A stretch of 64,000 nucleotides of DNA from Chitinophaga sp. HK235 (GTDB lineage Bacteria; Bacteroidota; Bacteroidia; Chitinophagales; Chitinophagaceae), in the NCBI RefSeq assembly GCF_018255755.1, contig NZ_CP073766.1:2108001-2172000 (forward strand). Direction: 5' to 3'. The translations under genes and the position numbers were made by a program. Shown here in pieces: positions 17,065 through 25,386 of this stretch; the stretch's first letter is position 1; each line of letters begins with the position of its first letter. The notes under the pieces were generated by a model that was given only the letters and a program-made list of their open reading frames with translations, ran no database searches and had not been told where the DNA came from.

Positions 17065-19014
17065 TTAGCTCCTAAAGCTTGCAACCCATTCTTTAAACTT
17101 GCCGAACTGCTCTGCCAGGAAAGATTCTTTTTCTTCTTCGTGAGGGTGTGCATCGGAACCTACCGGCAGGATGTGCTCGAAATAGGTGCCTTTCAATACT
17201 CTCCGCAACAGGCCTTCTCCTATGAACGGCTGATTGTCATTCAGTGTTTTGGTTGCTTTCAACAAGTGGCGGATATCATATTGTAACGGATTGATATCAG
17301 GAACCTGCTTGTTCAGGTTCAGCAGTGTATATACAGCAACACGTGCAGTGCGTACAGAACTTTCCATCGTGAACACGACATCGTTATTGGTTTCTACAAA
17401 CTGTCCAATCAAAGCAAGGTTTTTGCATCCATCAGGAACGATTTGCGGACGATCCCCTTTGGCCCTGGGCATAAACATTGACGTGATGTAGGGCATGTAA
17501 GCAGTACGTACGATGGTGTTTTCCACTACATTGTCAATCTGCTCCACAATCCCTAAGTGGTAGCATAATTCAGTTAGGATCTCATTGCCGGTACAAGCTG
17601 GCATGGTCTTCTTAATGTAGTTTCCTTCCTTATCCATAAACAGGGAATAAACCCACAATACAAGCATGTCATCCGGCTGTGTCGGGAAGTGTGGCTGGCG
17701 GTTACAGGTGAAACTCATCAGCCAGTTGGAGTCGGTTATCGTAATAATACCGCCCGTAACGGTTTTACCGGAATACGGATCGTTTACGGCGTATGTTTTT
17801 AGTTTTTCTACCAGCGCAGAAGGTCTACAGGTCAATGTTACAGACTCCCAGGATGACTTTTCGATATTGGAACAGAATTTTTCCGGTTTACCGAAAGCCG
17901 GAGATTTTGCCGCCAGGTTCTTCCACAATTTCCACCCCGCACTTTTGCCGCTGTTGCTGTTGTCCACTGCCAATACCGGTGCTGTGGTATTATTACCGTA
18001 AGACGTATCCTCGGTCATTGAACCCGTAGTGACGATAACATAATCATTCTCTGTAACCGGTATAACTACTTCTTTTCCTTCCTCTTCGGTAATGATCCCT
18101 TTGACCACTTTGCCTTCAGCATTGATAAGCATATCCAGATCTTTTACAAGGGCATTGAACCGGATCTTTACACCTTTTTCCTTCAACCATCTTCCCAAAG
18201 GGGTGACAAAGGAATCATACTGATTATATTTCGGGAAAATAAGGGAAGAAAGATCGTGCAGACCATCGATGGCGTGTAAGAAACGGTGCATATACAACTT
18301 GAACTCAAGCAAACTATGCCAGTTTTCGAAAGCGAACATCGTGCGCCAGAACGTCCAGAAGTTACTTTCCAGGAAACTTTTGCCGAAATAATCTTCAATG
18401 GTGATATCATCCAGCTCTTCCTTCTTCTTCAGCAGCAGTTTTATAAGTGTCAACTGATCCTTTTTGCTCAATCCAAATTTGCTGAAGTCCTTTACTTTTC
18501 CTTGTTCATGGATCAATCTTGCAATTGAATAGTTGGAATCATTGTCATTTACAAGACGGTATTCATCCAGCACGCTATAGGGAGGCGGCATTTCCAGGGC
18601 TGGAATATCCTGAAAAATGTCCCAGAGATTTTCATAGGTACAGTCCATTTCACGGCCTCCGCGGATAATGTATCCGTCTTTGGCGTTGCCGGCGCCATCC
18701 AGTGAACCACCATCTATGTGCAGTTGCTCTATGAACGTGATGTTTTCCGGTGTGAAATGTCCGTCACGGATAAAGTAATAAGCAGTGGACAATCCTGCAA
18801 TACCACTACCCACGATATACACCTTGCTGTCTTTATAGGATCTGGTCGGGATACCTTTATTGCGTTGGTAGTTCCCTATCTGGTCTGAAAAAGGCATTGA
18901 CTTTTCAGGCGTGTTTCTCGGCGTCTCTTTGCTGGCATCCGGTTGATGGTCAACTTTTCTATAGATGTCAGAAGCTTGTATAAAATTTTCGAATTTTGAA
19001 TTGATGTTATTCAT
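17065..19014 (-). CDS. ohyA: oleate hydratase
   Basis: 649 residues from the ATG at 19014. The frame could begin 88 codons earlier, but that would overlap the AraC gene and the promoter. The FAD-binding loop is at residues 69-74 (VGSGIAGLS), and RGGREMDCTYENLW places Glu122 and a downstream Tyr241 at the positions known for the catalytic pair of the Elizabethkingia meningoseptica enzyme, which also supports the start. It adds water to the cis-9 double bond of oleic acid to give 10-hydroxystearate, commonly a fatty-acid detoxification step. The AraC gene upstream on the same strand, and the repeats between them, suggest inducible control. Confidence 0.95.
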   Translation of the reverse strand: MNNINSKFENFIQASDIYRKVDHQPDASKETPRNTPEKSMPFSDQIGNYQRNKGIPTRSYKDSKVYIVGSGIAGLSTAYYFIRDGHFTPENITFIEQLHIDGGSLDGAGNAKDGYIIRGGREMDCTYENLWDIFQDIPALEMPPPYSVLDEYRLVNDNDSNYSIARLIHEQGKVKDFSKFGLSKKDQLTLIKLLLKKKEELDDITIEDYFGKSFLESNFWTFWRTMFAFENWHSLLEFKLYMHRFLHAIDGLHDLSSLIFPKYNQYDSFVTPLGRWLKEKGVKIRFNALVKDLDMLINAEGKVVKGIITEEEGKEVVIPVTENDYVIVTTGSMTEDTSYGNNTTAPVLAVDNSNSGKSAGWKLWKNLAAKSPAFGKPEKFCSNIEKSSWESVTLTCRPSALVEKLKTYAVNDPYSGKTVTGGIITITDSNWLMSFTCNRQPHFPTQPDDMLVLWVYSLFMDKEGNYIKKTMPACTGNEILTELCYHLGIVEQIDNVVENTIVRTAYMPYITSMFMPRAKGDRPQIVPDGCKNLALIGQFVETNNDVVFTMESSVRTARVAVYTLLNLNKQVPDINPLQYDIRHLLKATKTLNDNQPFIGEGLLRRVLKGTYFEHILPVGSDAHPHEEEKESFLAEQFGKFKEWVASFRS

Positions 19015-19040
19015 GCTCGACTCATTTTTGATTAACAACA

Positions 19041-19106
19041 CAAAGTTAGAATTATACCTAAATTCGCTTATATCCTCAAATTCGCCAATCTTATACAGAA
19101 ATTCGC
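19041..19106 (-). promoter_or_regulatory. ohyA promoter with three GCGAATTT direct repeats
   Basis: On the minus strand, three identical 8-mers (GCGAATTT) sit at 19099-19106, 19078-19085 and 19060-19067, spaced 21 and 18 bp. Just downstream is TAACTTTG (19041-19048), a perfect Bacteroidota -7 box TAnnTTTG, 27 bp before the ohyA ATG. This is the expected layout for activation by an AraC-type protein bound to direct repeats. Confidence 0.6.
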
Positions 19107-19111
19107 TTTCG

Positions 19112-19984
19112 CTATAACGACTGGTGTTTTCTATATTCCTGGGGGGAAATGGAAACGTATTTCTTAAAGAAGCGCCCAAAGGATGAAGTGGAACTAAATC
19201 CTGTGTCCATCGCAATCTGGGATATCGTTTTCTCCGGATTGCCCAGTAATACGCAAACCTCTTTAAGCAGGGTTTCATTTATAATTTCGTGGGGAGTTTT
19301 GCCTGTTGTCTTTTTAACGATACTGATCAGGTATTTGTTTGTAATAAACAACTTGTCTGCATAAAACTGTACATCTTTACAATACGAGGCGTTTTCCTGT
19401 ACAAGTTTTGTGAATTTAAAGAAAAGGTTGTTTGCATCCTGGATGTTGTCAGCCATTTCTGCTCTTTCGTTATCGACAAGTGTGGCTACCTCGAGTAGAA
19501 GCTGAATAATAATAGTCCTGATGATATCCTCCATAAACCTGCCTTTTCGGCCTGTTTGCTGTTTGAGATAATTCAGCTGTGCAAATAATCGCTGGGAATG
19601 TTCTTCACCGGGAGTGATAACACTGAACGTTAAGTTCCTGAACAAAGATAGTTGCTCAATAAAAAAGGGGTTGGCAATATTCCTGAGCAAAAATATTTTA
19701 TCAAAGAAAAGGAGTTTCATCCTGAAGTCTTTGCTGAAATGGACAATGCGGATGATAGTAGATGGTGCTGAGATGAGAAAGCTGTTGGGGCCTATATGAT
19801 AGGTGCGGTTGTCTATTTCGACTTCCATTTTTCCGGATACACAAATGCAAAATGCGTAAAAATCAATCCTGAAAGCTGTTTTCGGGAATTCGAAAATCGG
19901 ATTCCCTGAAGAAATGTAGTACGGCTCATTGCACAGTACTCCGTAAAATGATAAAGTTTCTTTCAGACTTTCGTATGCTTTCAT
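19112..19984 (-). CDS. AraC family transcriptional regulator
   Basis: 290 residues with an N-terminal cupin-like sensing half and a C-terminal AraC double helix-turn-helix (KTTGKTPHEIINETLLKEVC, KTISQIAMDTGFSSTSSFGR, FFKKYVSISPQEYRKHQSL). It precedes ohyA on the same strand by 97 bp, and the triple repeat lies in the gap, so ohyA is its likely target. The ligand may be a fatty acid, by inference from the target only. The NmrA-like gene starts divergently 185 bp away. Confidence 0.88.
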   Translation of the reverse strand: MKAYESLKETLSFYGVLCNEPYYISSGNPIFEFPKTAFRIDFYAFCICVSGKMEVEIDNRTYHIGPNSFLISAPSTIIRIVHFSKDFRMKLLFFDKIFLLRNIANPFFIEQLSLFRNLTFSVITPGEEHSQRLFAQLNYLKQQTGRKGRFMEDIIRTIIIQLLLEVATLVDNERAEMADNIQDANNLFFKFTKLVQENASYCKDVQFYADKLFITNKYLISIVKKTTGKTPHEIINETLLKEVCVLLGNPEKTISQIAMDTGFSSTSSFGRFFKKYVSISPQEYRKHQSL

Positions 19985-20169
19985 TAAATATAATTATAAA
20001 TTAATTCCTCATTATTTGCCTGGCTACGCCCAACCTTTCTACTGCTGCAAAAGCCTTTGCGGCCTGTAGCGTACAATACCCGCCGCATCCTTTTGGCTAC
20101 AATATTACGACTTTCGGCTACATCCGTCTTATTCATTGTTCGGACTTTTGAGTCAACAAAAGCACTACT

Positions 20170-21075
20170 ATGAACATCGTACTCACAGGCTCGCTTGGAA
20201 ACATTGGCAAGCCTCTCACAGAAACGCTGGTAAGCAACGGCCATGCAGTCACTGTTATCAGCAGCAATGCTGAACGTCAGAAAAACATTGAACTCCTTGG
20301 TGCAAAAGCGGCCATTGGTAAATTGCAGGATGTGGATTTTCTGGCGGAAACCTTTAAAGGTGCTGACATCGTATACCTTATGGAAACAATGGAAGCTGTT
20401 GGTGATATGTTCGATAAATCAGTTGACTTTATCAGCGACATTACTAAAATCGGCCAAAATTACAAAGAGGCCGTAGAACGCTCCGGCGTAAAGAAGGTTA
20501 TACATCTCAGCAGCATCGGCGCACATACGAATAAGGGAACAGGTATCATCCGTTTCCACCATCATGTGGAGACCATTCTTCGCCAACTGCCGGCTGATGT
20601 ATCTATTAAGTTCGTTCGTCCGGTCAGCTTCTACATCAACCTATTTTCCTTTATCCATAATATCAGATCCCAGGGGGCCATCATTTCCAATTATGGCGGT
20701 GATGTTAAAGAGCCATGGGTCTCACCGAAAGATATTGCTGCCGTCATTGCCGAAGAGGTGGACAGACAATTTGAGGGTAAAACAATACGCTACGTCGCAA
20801 GCGATGAGATCTCGCCCAATGAGATTGCCAGGGCCCTGGGAGAAGCCATCGGCAAACCCGACTTGAAATGGCTCGTTATTCCAAGCCAACAGCTGCTGAA
20901 TAGCTGGCTAAGCATTGGTTTTAATGAGCAGGTAGCTAAGGGCTTTGTCGAACTGCAGGAAAGCCAGGGTAACGGGAAGCTTTACGAAGACTACAATCAA
21001 CACAAACCGTCGTTAGGCAAGGTGAAGCTGAAAGACTTCGTAAAGGAATTTGCCGAAGCTTATAACAGGAAATAA
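20170..21075 (+). CDS. NAD(P)-binding NmrA/atypical SDR family protein
   Basis: 301 residues with a Rossmann start (MNIVLTGSLGNIGKPLTETL, glycine motif TGSLGNIG) and later KKVIHLSSIGAHTNKGTGI and VSPKDIAAVIAEEVDRQFEG, as in NmrA-like/atypical short-chain dehydrogenases such as QorB relatives. It may reduce quinones or act as an NADP-sensing protein. It is divergent from the AraC gene at 19984 and followed by a second AraC gene, either of which could regulate it. Confidence 0.8.
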   Translation: MNIVLTGSLGNIGKPLTETLVSNGHAVTVISSNAERQKNIELLGAKAAIGKLQDVDFLAETFKGADIVYLMETMEAVGDMFDKSVDFISDITKIGQNYKEAVERSGVKKVIHLSSIGAHTNKGTGIIRFHHHVETILRQLPADVSIKFVRPVSFYINLFSFIHNIRSQGAIISNYGGDVKEPWVSPKDIAAVIAEEVDRQFEGKTIRYVASDEISPNEIARALGEAIGKPDLKWLVIPSQQLLNSWLSIGFNEQVAKGFVELQESQGNGKLYEDYNQHKPSLGKVKLKDFVKEFAEAYNRK

Positions 21076-21102
21076 AGCACCGCTATAACCGGCCTTTAGG
21101 AT

Positions 21103-21129
21103 GGCCACGGCTCCATGGCAGCTGTGGCC
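21103..21129. terminator. possible terminator after the NmrA-like gene
   Basis: A 10-bp stem with one G.T pair (GGCCACGGCT / AGCTGTGGCC) and a 7-base loop, 28 bp after the stop. No T-run follows, so this is tentative. Confidence 0.4.
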
Positions 21130-21264
21130 CAATTACAGGAGGTGGTGGTACCCGCGTAACTGTTCTATTAAAAGTATTTTTTAACTTCGGATAAAAGTAC
21201 CGCAAGATGAGTAGTAGGTAAGTGTGGTTCATTTTCAAAATAGCCCTGCCGAAAATTTTAGTGT

Positions 21265-22185
21265 ATGAGGAAAATTCAGAAATTAAGCACAATTAAGGAG
21301 TTTCATCAAACCAGAAGTCTTAATCCGCCGGAGCACCCTTTAATCAGTATCGTGGACTATGCGGATATACAGTTGCAGCCAGAATACTTTGACTGTAACT
21401 GGACGCTTGATTTTTACTTAATATCACTTAAAAAAAATATTGGTGGCAAAGTAAAGTACGGTCAGCAGACCTACGATTTTGACGAAGGCATAATGTTCTT
21501 TATCGCTCCGGGCCAGGTATTCCGCATAGAACAGATAACTGCCTCATCTGCTAAAAAATCCGGATGGATGTTGCTCATCCATCCGGATTTTTTTTGGAAT
21601 ACGTCTTTGGCTAATGGAATAAAGCAGTATGAGTATTTCAGCTATACAATCCATGAGGCACTGTTTGTTTCCCAAAAGGAAGAGGACACTTTGATGGATA
21701 TCATCAGGAACATCCAGCGAGAATATCATGCTAATATTGACAAATTTAGTCAGGGAATTATTATTTCTCAGATTGAGACGCTGCTTAAATACTCCGAGCG
21801 ATATTACAATCGCCAGTTTATTACCCGAAAGCGGGCCGGCCATCAAATGCTGGACCAATTGGAACTATTATTTGCAGATTATTTCAGCGATGACATCGCC
21901 AGCACAAAAGGGCTCCCTACGGTGCAGTATTTCGCGGGAAAATTACATCTGTCGCCGAAATATTTAAGCACTATGCTCAAAACCCTGACAGGACAAACTG
22001 CCCAGCAGTTTATTCACGAGAAATTGATAGCATTGGCCAAAGAGAAATTGTCAATCACGAACCTTAGCGTAAGCGAAATAGCTTACAATTTAGGTTTTGA
22101 GCATACGCAGTCATTTAACAAACTGTTCAAAAGTAAGACGTCCCTTACACCGCTGGAATTCCGAAAATCATTTGATCTGAACTGA
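21265..22185 (+). CDS. AraC family transcriptional regulator
   Basis: 306 residues. An N-terminal cupin-like half (GMLFF-type stretch: EGIMFFIAPGQVFRIEQI) is followed by the motif SGWMLLIHPDFFW common in Bacteroidota AraC proteins, and a C-terminal DNA-binding domain (KTLTGQTAQQFIHEKLI, SVSEIAYNLGFEHTQSFNKL, FKSKTSLTPLEFRKS). It resembles regulators that control neighbouring oxidoreductases, so the NmrA-like gene upstream is a reasonable target. Unusually, its own reading frame contains a perfect 18-bp terminator-like hairpin with eight T at 21553-21595, described separately. Confidence 0.9.
   Translation: MRKIQKLSTIKEFHQTRSLNPPEHPLISIVDYADIQLQPEYFDCNWTLDFYLISLKKNIGGKVKYGQQTYDFDEGIMFFIAPGQVFRIEQITASSAKKSGWMLLIHPDFFWNTSLANGIKQYEYFSYTIHEALFVSQKEEDTLMDIIRNIQREYHANIDKFSQGIIISQIETLLKYSERYYNRQFITRKRAGHQMLDQLELLFADYFSDDIASTKGLPTVQYFAGKLHLSPKYLSTMLKTLTGQTAQQFIHEKLIALAKEKLSITNLSVSEIAYNLGFEHTQSFNKLFKSKTSLTPLEFRKSFDLN
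21553..21595. terminator. terminator-like hairpin inside the AraC coding sequence
   Basis: A perfect 18-bp stem (arms 21553-21570 and 21576-21593; core TCCGGATGGATG / CATCCATCCGGA) with a 5-base loop, an A6 run before it and T8 after it. It codes for conserved residues (KKSGWMLLIHPDFF), so it is not an insertion. By shape it is a textbook intrinsic terminator on both strands. Confidence 0.65.
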
Positions 22186-22223
22186 AGCCTTTTGTATTTT
22201 TTTTCTTATCCGCCATCTGATGA

Positions 22224-22250
22224 TGTCACATTTACAGGTCCAGCGGTGTC
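22224..22250 (+). promoter_or_regulatory. ECF41-type promoter for the decarboxylase/sigma operon
   Basis: TGTCACA (22224-22230), 16 bases, then TGTC (22247-22250). The known ECF41 target motif is, to my knowledge, TGTCACA - 16 - CGTC, so this matches except one base. It lies about 41 bp before the decarboxylase ATG, giving a short leader, and implies autoregulation by the sigma factor encoded second. Confidence 0.6.
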
Positions 22251-22290
22251 TTTATGCTTGAACAAAAAAATATTTAAGGAGGACATTATT

Positions 22291-22866
22291 ATGACACTAC
22301 GTATTTCAAAAGCGGAGCTCCCTGTTGAGCTCAGGGAGAACATGATCAGGCAGCTAGGTGCCGTGCCAGAACCCGTTGAGGTGATATGGCACAACCCTAA
22401 GGTCGCCGAAGCCAACCTGGAGTTCGGGCGCAAGGTGAGCGAATGGGATGTATGTGACAAACATCTTAAGTCCCTTGCGCACATGGCTGTCGCCGCATTG
22501 GTTGGTTGCAGCTGGTGTCTCGACATCGGTTACTTTCAGGCAGAGAACCAGGGGTTGGACCTCGCTAAGGCCAGCCAGGTACCGCGGTGGCGGGAATCGA
22601 ACGTATTCACGACGATGGAGCGGGACGTGATGGAGTATGCTGAGGCTATGAGCAACACGCCTACGACCGTCACCGATGAGTTGTCTGCACGTTTGCTGCA
22701 GCAGCTTGGTCCCGCGGCATTGGTGGAGCTGACTGCGCTCATCGGCTTTGCTAATTTATCGACCAGGGCCAACACGGCACATGGTATCAAGTCGCAAGGC
22801 TACTCCGATGCCTGCGAAATTCCGCTAACTAAACCTGCCGGAAAGTCTGGCGCAGTATTAAAATAA
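22291..22866 (+). CDS. carboxymuconolactone decarboxylase (AhpD-like) family protein
   Basis: 191 residues from the ATG at 22291; the ECF41-type promoter and an AAGGAGG ribosome site 8 bp upstream fix this start against a TTG at 22192. The AhpD-like motif is HMAVAALVGCSWCLDIGYF, with the redox CxxC (Cys-Ser-Trp-Cys) and downstream His. Such proteins act as alkylhydroperoxidases or in small-molecule redox. It is GC-rich in third codon positions and has a strong Shine-Dalgarno, both unlike its neighbours. It overlaps the sigma gene by one base (TAATG). Confidence 0.88.
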   Translation: MTLRISKAELPVELRENMIRQLGAVPEPVEVIWHNPKVAEANLEFGRKVSEWDVCDKHLKSLAHMAVAALVGCSWCLDIGYFQAENQGLDLAKASQVPRWRESNVFTTMERDVMEYAEAMSNTPTTVTDELSARLLQQLGPAALVELTALIGFANLSTRANTAHGIKSQGYSDACEIPLTKPAGKSGAVLK

Positions 22867-23723
22867 TGGACCAGGATCCTTTTGTTTCCCATCGAAACCT
22901 GCTATTTACGATCACCTACGAGATGCTCGGCTCTGCGGCTGATGCAGAGGACGTACTGCAGGAGGCGTGGCTCCGGTGGGCCGACGTTGATCACTCGCAG
23001 GTGCGCGACCCGCGTGCTTACCTCATTCGTATCGTCACGCGGCAGGCACTCAATTGGATGCGAACATTGTCGCGTCGCCGCGAGGAATACGTTGGCGAGT
23101 GGCTGCCGGAACCGTTGCTGACAAACCCTGATGTTGCCGGGGATCTCGAATTATCAGAGAGTATCTCCATCGCAATGCTCATCGTGTTGGAAACGCTTGG
23201 GCCGATGGAACGTGTCGTATTCGTGCTCCGCGAGGTTTTCAATATACCATATGGCGACATCTCCGAAATTATCGGAAAACCCGCAGCTACGGTCCGGCAG
23301 ATCGCGCGAAGAGCACGTGTACATGTTACAGCCAGACATCAGCGGGAGCTGGTGAGCCGGTCCGAGCAGCAAGCTGTGGTGGAACAGTTCCTGGTCGCGT
23401 TGCGAACCGGACAGCTGCAACAACTGATGGAGATCCTGGCGCCGGATGTTGTTCTGATTGCCGATGGCGGCGGACTCGTGCCCGCTGCCCCAGCTCCTGT
23501 CCGCGGAAGTGAGCTAGTGGCGAATTTGCTCACGCATCCGAATCAGGTATTTACCGCAAGTACGGTGTGGCTTAACGGTAAGCCGGGAGCCCGTATCGAA
23601 AGAGATGGCGCGACCGCCGTAGTGAGCTTCGTTGTGGAAAATGGAAGGATTGCCCGGATCTACGCGATCGCAAACCCTCACAAGCTGATACGGCTGGACA
23701 AACCAACCGAACTTGCCAGGTAA
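22866..23723 (+). CDS. ECF41-group sigma factor with C-terminal SnoaL-like domain
   Basis: 285 residues: sigma-2 (AEDVLQEAWLRWADVDHSQV), the ECF41 linker motif VGEWLPEPL, sigma-4 (VFNIPYGDISEIIGKPAATV), then a SnoaL-like extension with the DGGG motif and the terminal NPHKL corresponding to the ECF41 NPDKL signature. This group has no anti-sigma factor; the fused domain controls activity. ECF41 genes typically sit next to carboxymuconolactone decarboxylase, oxidoreductase or epimerase genes, exactly as here. The high GC content suggests acquisition, perhaps from Actinomycetota where the group is common. Confidence 0.92.
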   Translation: MDQDPFVSHRNLLFTITYEMLGSAADAEDVLQEAWLRWADVDHSQVRDPRAYLIRIVTRQALNWMRTLSRRREEYVGEWLPEPLLTNPDVAGDLELSESISIAMLIVLETLGPMERVVFVLREVFNIPYGDISEIIGKPAATVRQIARRARVHVTARHQRELVSRSEQQAVVEQFLVALRTGQLQQLMEILAPDVVLIADGGGLVPAAPAPVRGSELVANLLTHPNQVFTASTVWLNGKPGARIERDGATAVVSFVVENGRIARIYAIANPHKLIRLDKPTELAR

Positions 23724-23842
23724 GCCGATTGCTGCTTTGGTAACTTCGCAGGGAGTACGTTTATGCTTAATTATTTAGACACTATCTTAAAACTGCGTAA
23801 ACATATAAAATTGGAATACTAAAAGCACTCCGATTGCAGACC

Positions 23843-23889
23843 AAACTAACAAAGCCCGCGACCTTGTAGTGCGCGGGCTTTGTTAGTTT
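23843..23889. terminator. strong hairpin beside the tRNA-Lys 3' scar
   Basis: Perfect 18-bp stem (arms 23843-23860 and 23872-23889, core GCCCGCG / CGCGGGC), 11-base loop. It lies directly beyond the 15-base tRNA 3'-end copy at 23895, so it is probably the original terminator of the tRNA-Lys gene, displaced by insertion. It also ends the sigma factor operon. Confidence 0.75.
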
Positions 23890-23894
23890 CCAGC

Positions 23895-23909
23895 GATCCC
23901 GCTGGGACT
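23895..23909. repeat. copy of the tRNA-Lys 3' end (distal attachment site)
   Basis: GATCCCGCTGGGACT, identical to 25391-25405 within the tRNA-Lys gene and in the same orientation. Confidence 0.75.
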
Positions 23910-23953
23910 ATATCAAAGGCTTAATTGGCGCCACTTTTCACGGATTTCAAAGC

Positions 23954-23989
23954 TACTGTATCCTAATTTGTATCCTTCTGGATTAGTTT
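23954..23989. repeat. direct repeat with TGTATCC-N5-TGTATCC, left copy
   Basis: Two TGTATCC boxes 12 bp apart, followed by GATTAGTTT. It matches the right copy at 25267-25302 at 30 of 36 positions. Probable arm-type recombinase sites. Confidence 0.65.
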
Positions 23990-24170
23990 TCTTTATACCG
24001 GAGTGAAAACTCATGCTCAATTTTATACATCAATTATCATTTTTACATTAAAGAATGTTATTGGTGAGTTAACCTTCTTTTATTCACATAACGAAGAGAT
24101 TTCCTGCACAACTACTCATTAATTTTCACCTGTAAGGACGACGATTGCTATCAAATGCAAAACAATTAAA

Positions 24171-25181
24171 ATGACCAACAAAGCTTATAGAGAATGGCTG
24201 GTGGAAATAAAAAACAAGGTAAAACAAGCTCAATTAAAGGCAGTTTCCAATTTCAATATAGTTTTAATAGAACTTTATTGGGAGCTGGGAAAGGAAATTA
24301 TCTCCAAACAAACTGAATACAAATGGGGAGAGAATTTTCTGGAACAATTGTCTATCGATCTCAAAAAAAGTTTCCCACAGATCAATGGTTTCTCTCGCAG
24401 AAATTTGTATACAATCAGACAATGGTATATTTTCTTTTCTCATCAATTTGAATTTGTGCCACAGCCTGTGGCACAATTGCCCTGGTCGTACCAACGACTG
24501 TTAATTTCTAAAATTAAAGACCTGGAAACAGTAGTTTTATATGCCAAAGCCACCCATAAAAATGGTTGGTCAAGGAATCAATTAGAAATTAATATTAAAC
24601 ATAATTATCATTTAAGACAAGGAAAGGCTGATCACAATTTCGAATCAACTCTTCCTAAACCACAGTCTGATCTGGCAGCAGAGACTATTAAAGATCCATA
24701 CCATTTTGATTTTCTTGGATTGGAAGAGAATGCGCAAGAGCGAGAGATTGAACTTGCCCTAACGCAGAAGATTACCCACTTTATGCTGGAGCTGGGAAAG
24801 GGTTTTGCCTTTGTTGGCCGTCAATATAAATTAGAAATCAGTGATTCAGATTATTTCCTGGATTTGTTATTTTATCATCTGCACCTACGCTGTTTCGTAG
24901 TCATAGAATTAAAAGCAGGAAAATTTCTACCTGAATATGCAGGCAAATTGAACTTTTATCTTTCTGCGGTAGATAGTAAATTAAAACACATAACCGATAG
25001 CCCATCTATCGGAATAATATTATGCCGATTAAAAGATAAAATAGAAGTGGAATATGCGCTTCGCGATTTAAATAAACCTATTGGCATTAGTTCTTTTGAG
25101 TTATCAGAAATAATCCCTGATGACCTTAAAACTCAACTCCCCACAATTGAAGAAATGGAAAGGGAATTAATGGACGAGTAA
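24171..25181 (+). CDS. DUF1016 / YhcG-type PDDEXK nuclease
   Basis: 336 residues. The N-terminal DUF1016_N region (YREWLVEIKNKVKQAQLKAV, IELYWELGKEI, FSRRNLYTIRQWYIFF, QLPWSYQRLLISKI) is followed by a PDDEXK nuclease domain with the core DLLFYHLHLRCFVVIELKAG (Asp and Glu-x-Lys) and FYLSAVD. YhcG-family proteins are found in mobile elements and defence contexts; activity is inferred from the intact motif. The gene is AT-rich compared with neighbours and is the sole cargo between the tRNA-derived repeats. A 23-bp palindrome occurs within it (24454-24476). Confidence 0.88.
   Translation: MTNKAYREWLVEIKNKVKQAQLKAVSNFNIVLIELYWELGKEIISKQTEYKWGENFLEQLSIDLKKSFPQINGFSRRNLYTIRQWYIFFSHQFEFVPQPVAQLPWSYQRLLISKIKDLETVVLYAKATHKNGWSRNQLEINIKHNYHLRQGKADHNFESTLPKPQSDLAAETIKDPYHFDFLGLEENAQEREIELALTQKITHFMLELGKGFAFVGRQYKLEISDSDYFLDLLFYHLHLRCFVVIELKAGKFLPEYAGKLNFYLSAVDSKLKHITDSPSIGIILCRLKDKIEVEYALRDLNKPIGISSFELSEIIPDDLKTQLPTIEEMERELMDE
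24454..24476. repeat. perfect 23-bp palindrome within the DUF1016 gene
   Basis: Arms TTGTGCCACAG and CTGTGGCACAA around one central C, in frame, encoding VPQPVAQ just before the conserved QLPW. Confidence 0.8.
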
Positions 25182-25266
25182 GGTATTTTTCCTTATTTGA
25201 GACCAAGTAATATTCTTTGCTGATATGACTTTACCAGAAAAAGGGATACATTAGACGAGAATTATT

Positions 25267-25302
25267 TACTGTATCCTTTTTTGTATCCTTTCAGATTCGT
25301 TT
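25267..25302. repeat. direct repeat with TGTATCC-N5-TGTATCC, right copy
   Basis: Partner of 23954-23989. An inverted GGATACA also lies at 25244-25250. Confidence 0.65.
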
Positions 25303-25332
25303 GATATGGTTTACCTTTCTAAGGTAAAGCAA

Positions 25333-25366
25333 AAAGCCGCATAAATCCTACGATTTAAGCGGCTTT
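25333..25366 (-). terminator. terminator downstream of tRNA-Lys
   Basis: Stem AAAGCCGC / GCGGCTTT plus an inner TAAATC / GATTTA stem with a CTAC loop; on the minus strand it is followed by TTGCTTT. It lies about 20 bp after the tRNA 3' end and belongs to the inserted segment. Confidence 0.85.
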
Positions 25367-25386
25367 AATTTCCTTTGATATTCTTG

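Noticed and set aside
17065..19278. Oleate hydratase extended to 737 residues
   Set aside because: The extra 88 residues overlap the AraC gene and the repeats, and the shorter form puts Glu122 and Tyr241 at the known catalytic numbers.
19984..20244. 86-codon minus-strand frame between the AraC and NmrA-like genes
   Set aside because: It overlaps the start of the NmrA-like gene and the divergent promoter region and has no recognisable features.
23954..25302. TGTATCC repeats as a CRISPR array
   Set aside because: There are only two repeat pairs 1.3 kb apart with a gene between them, and no regular spacers or cas genes.
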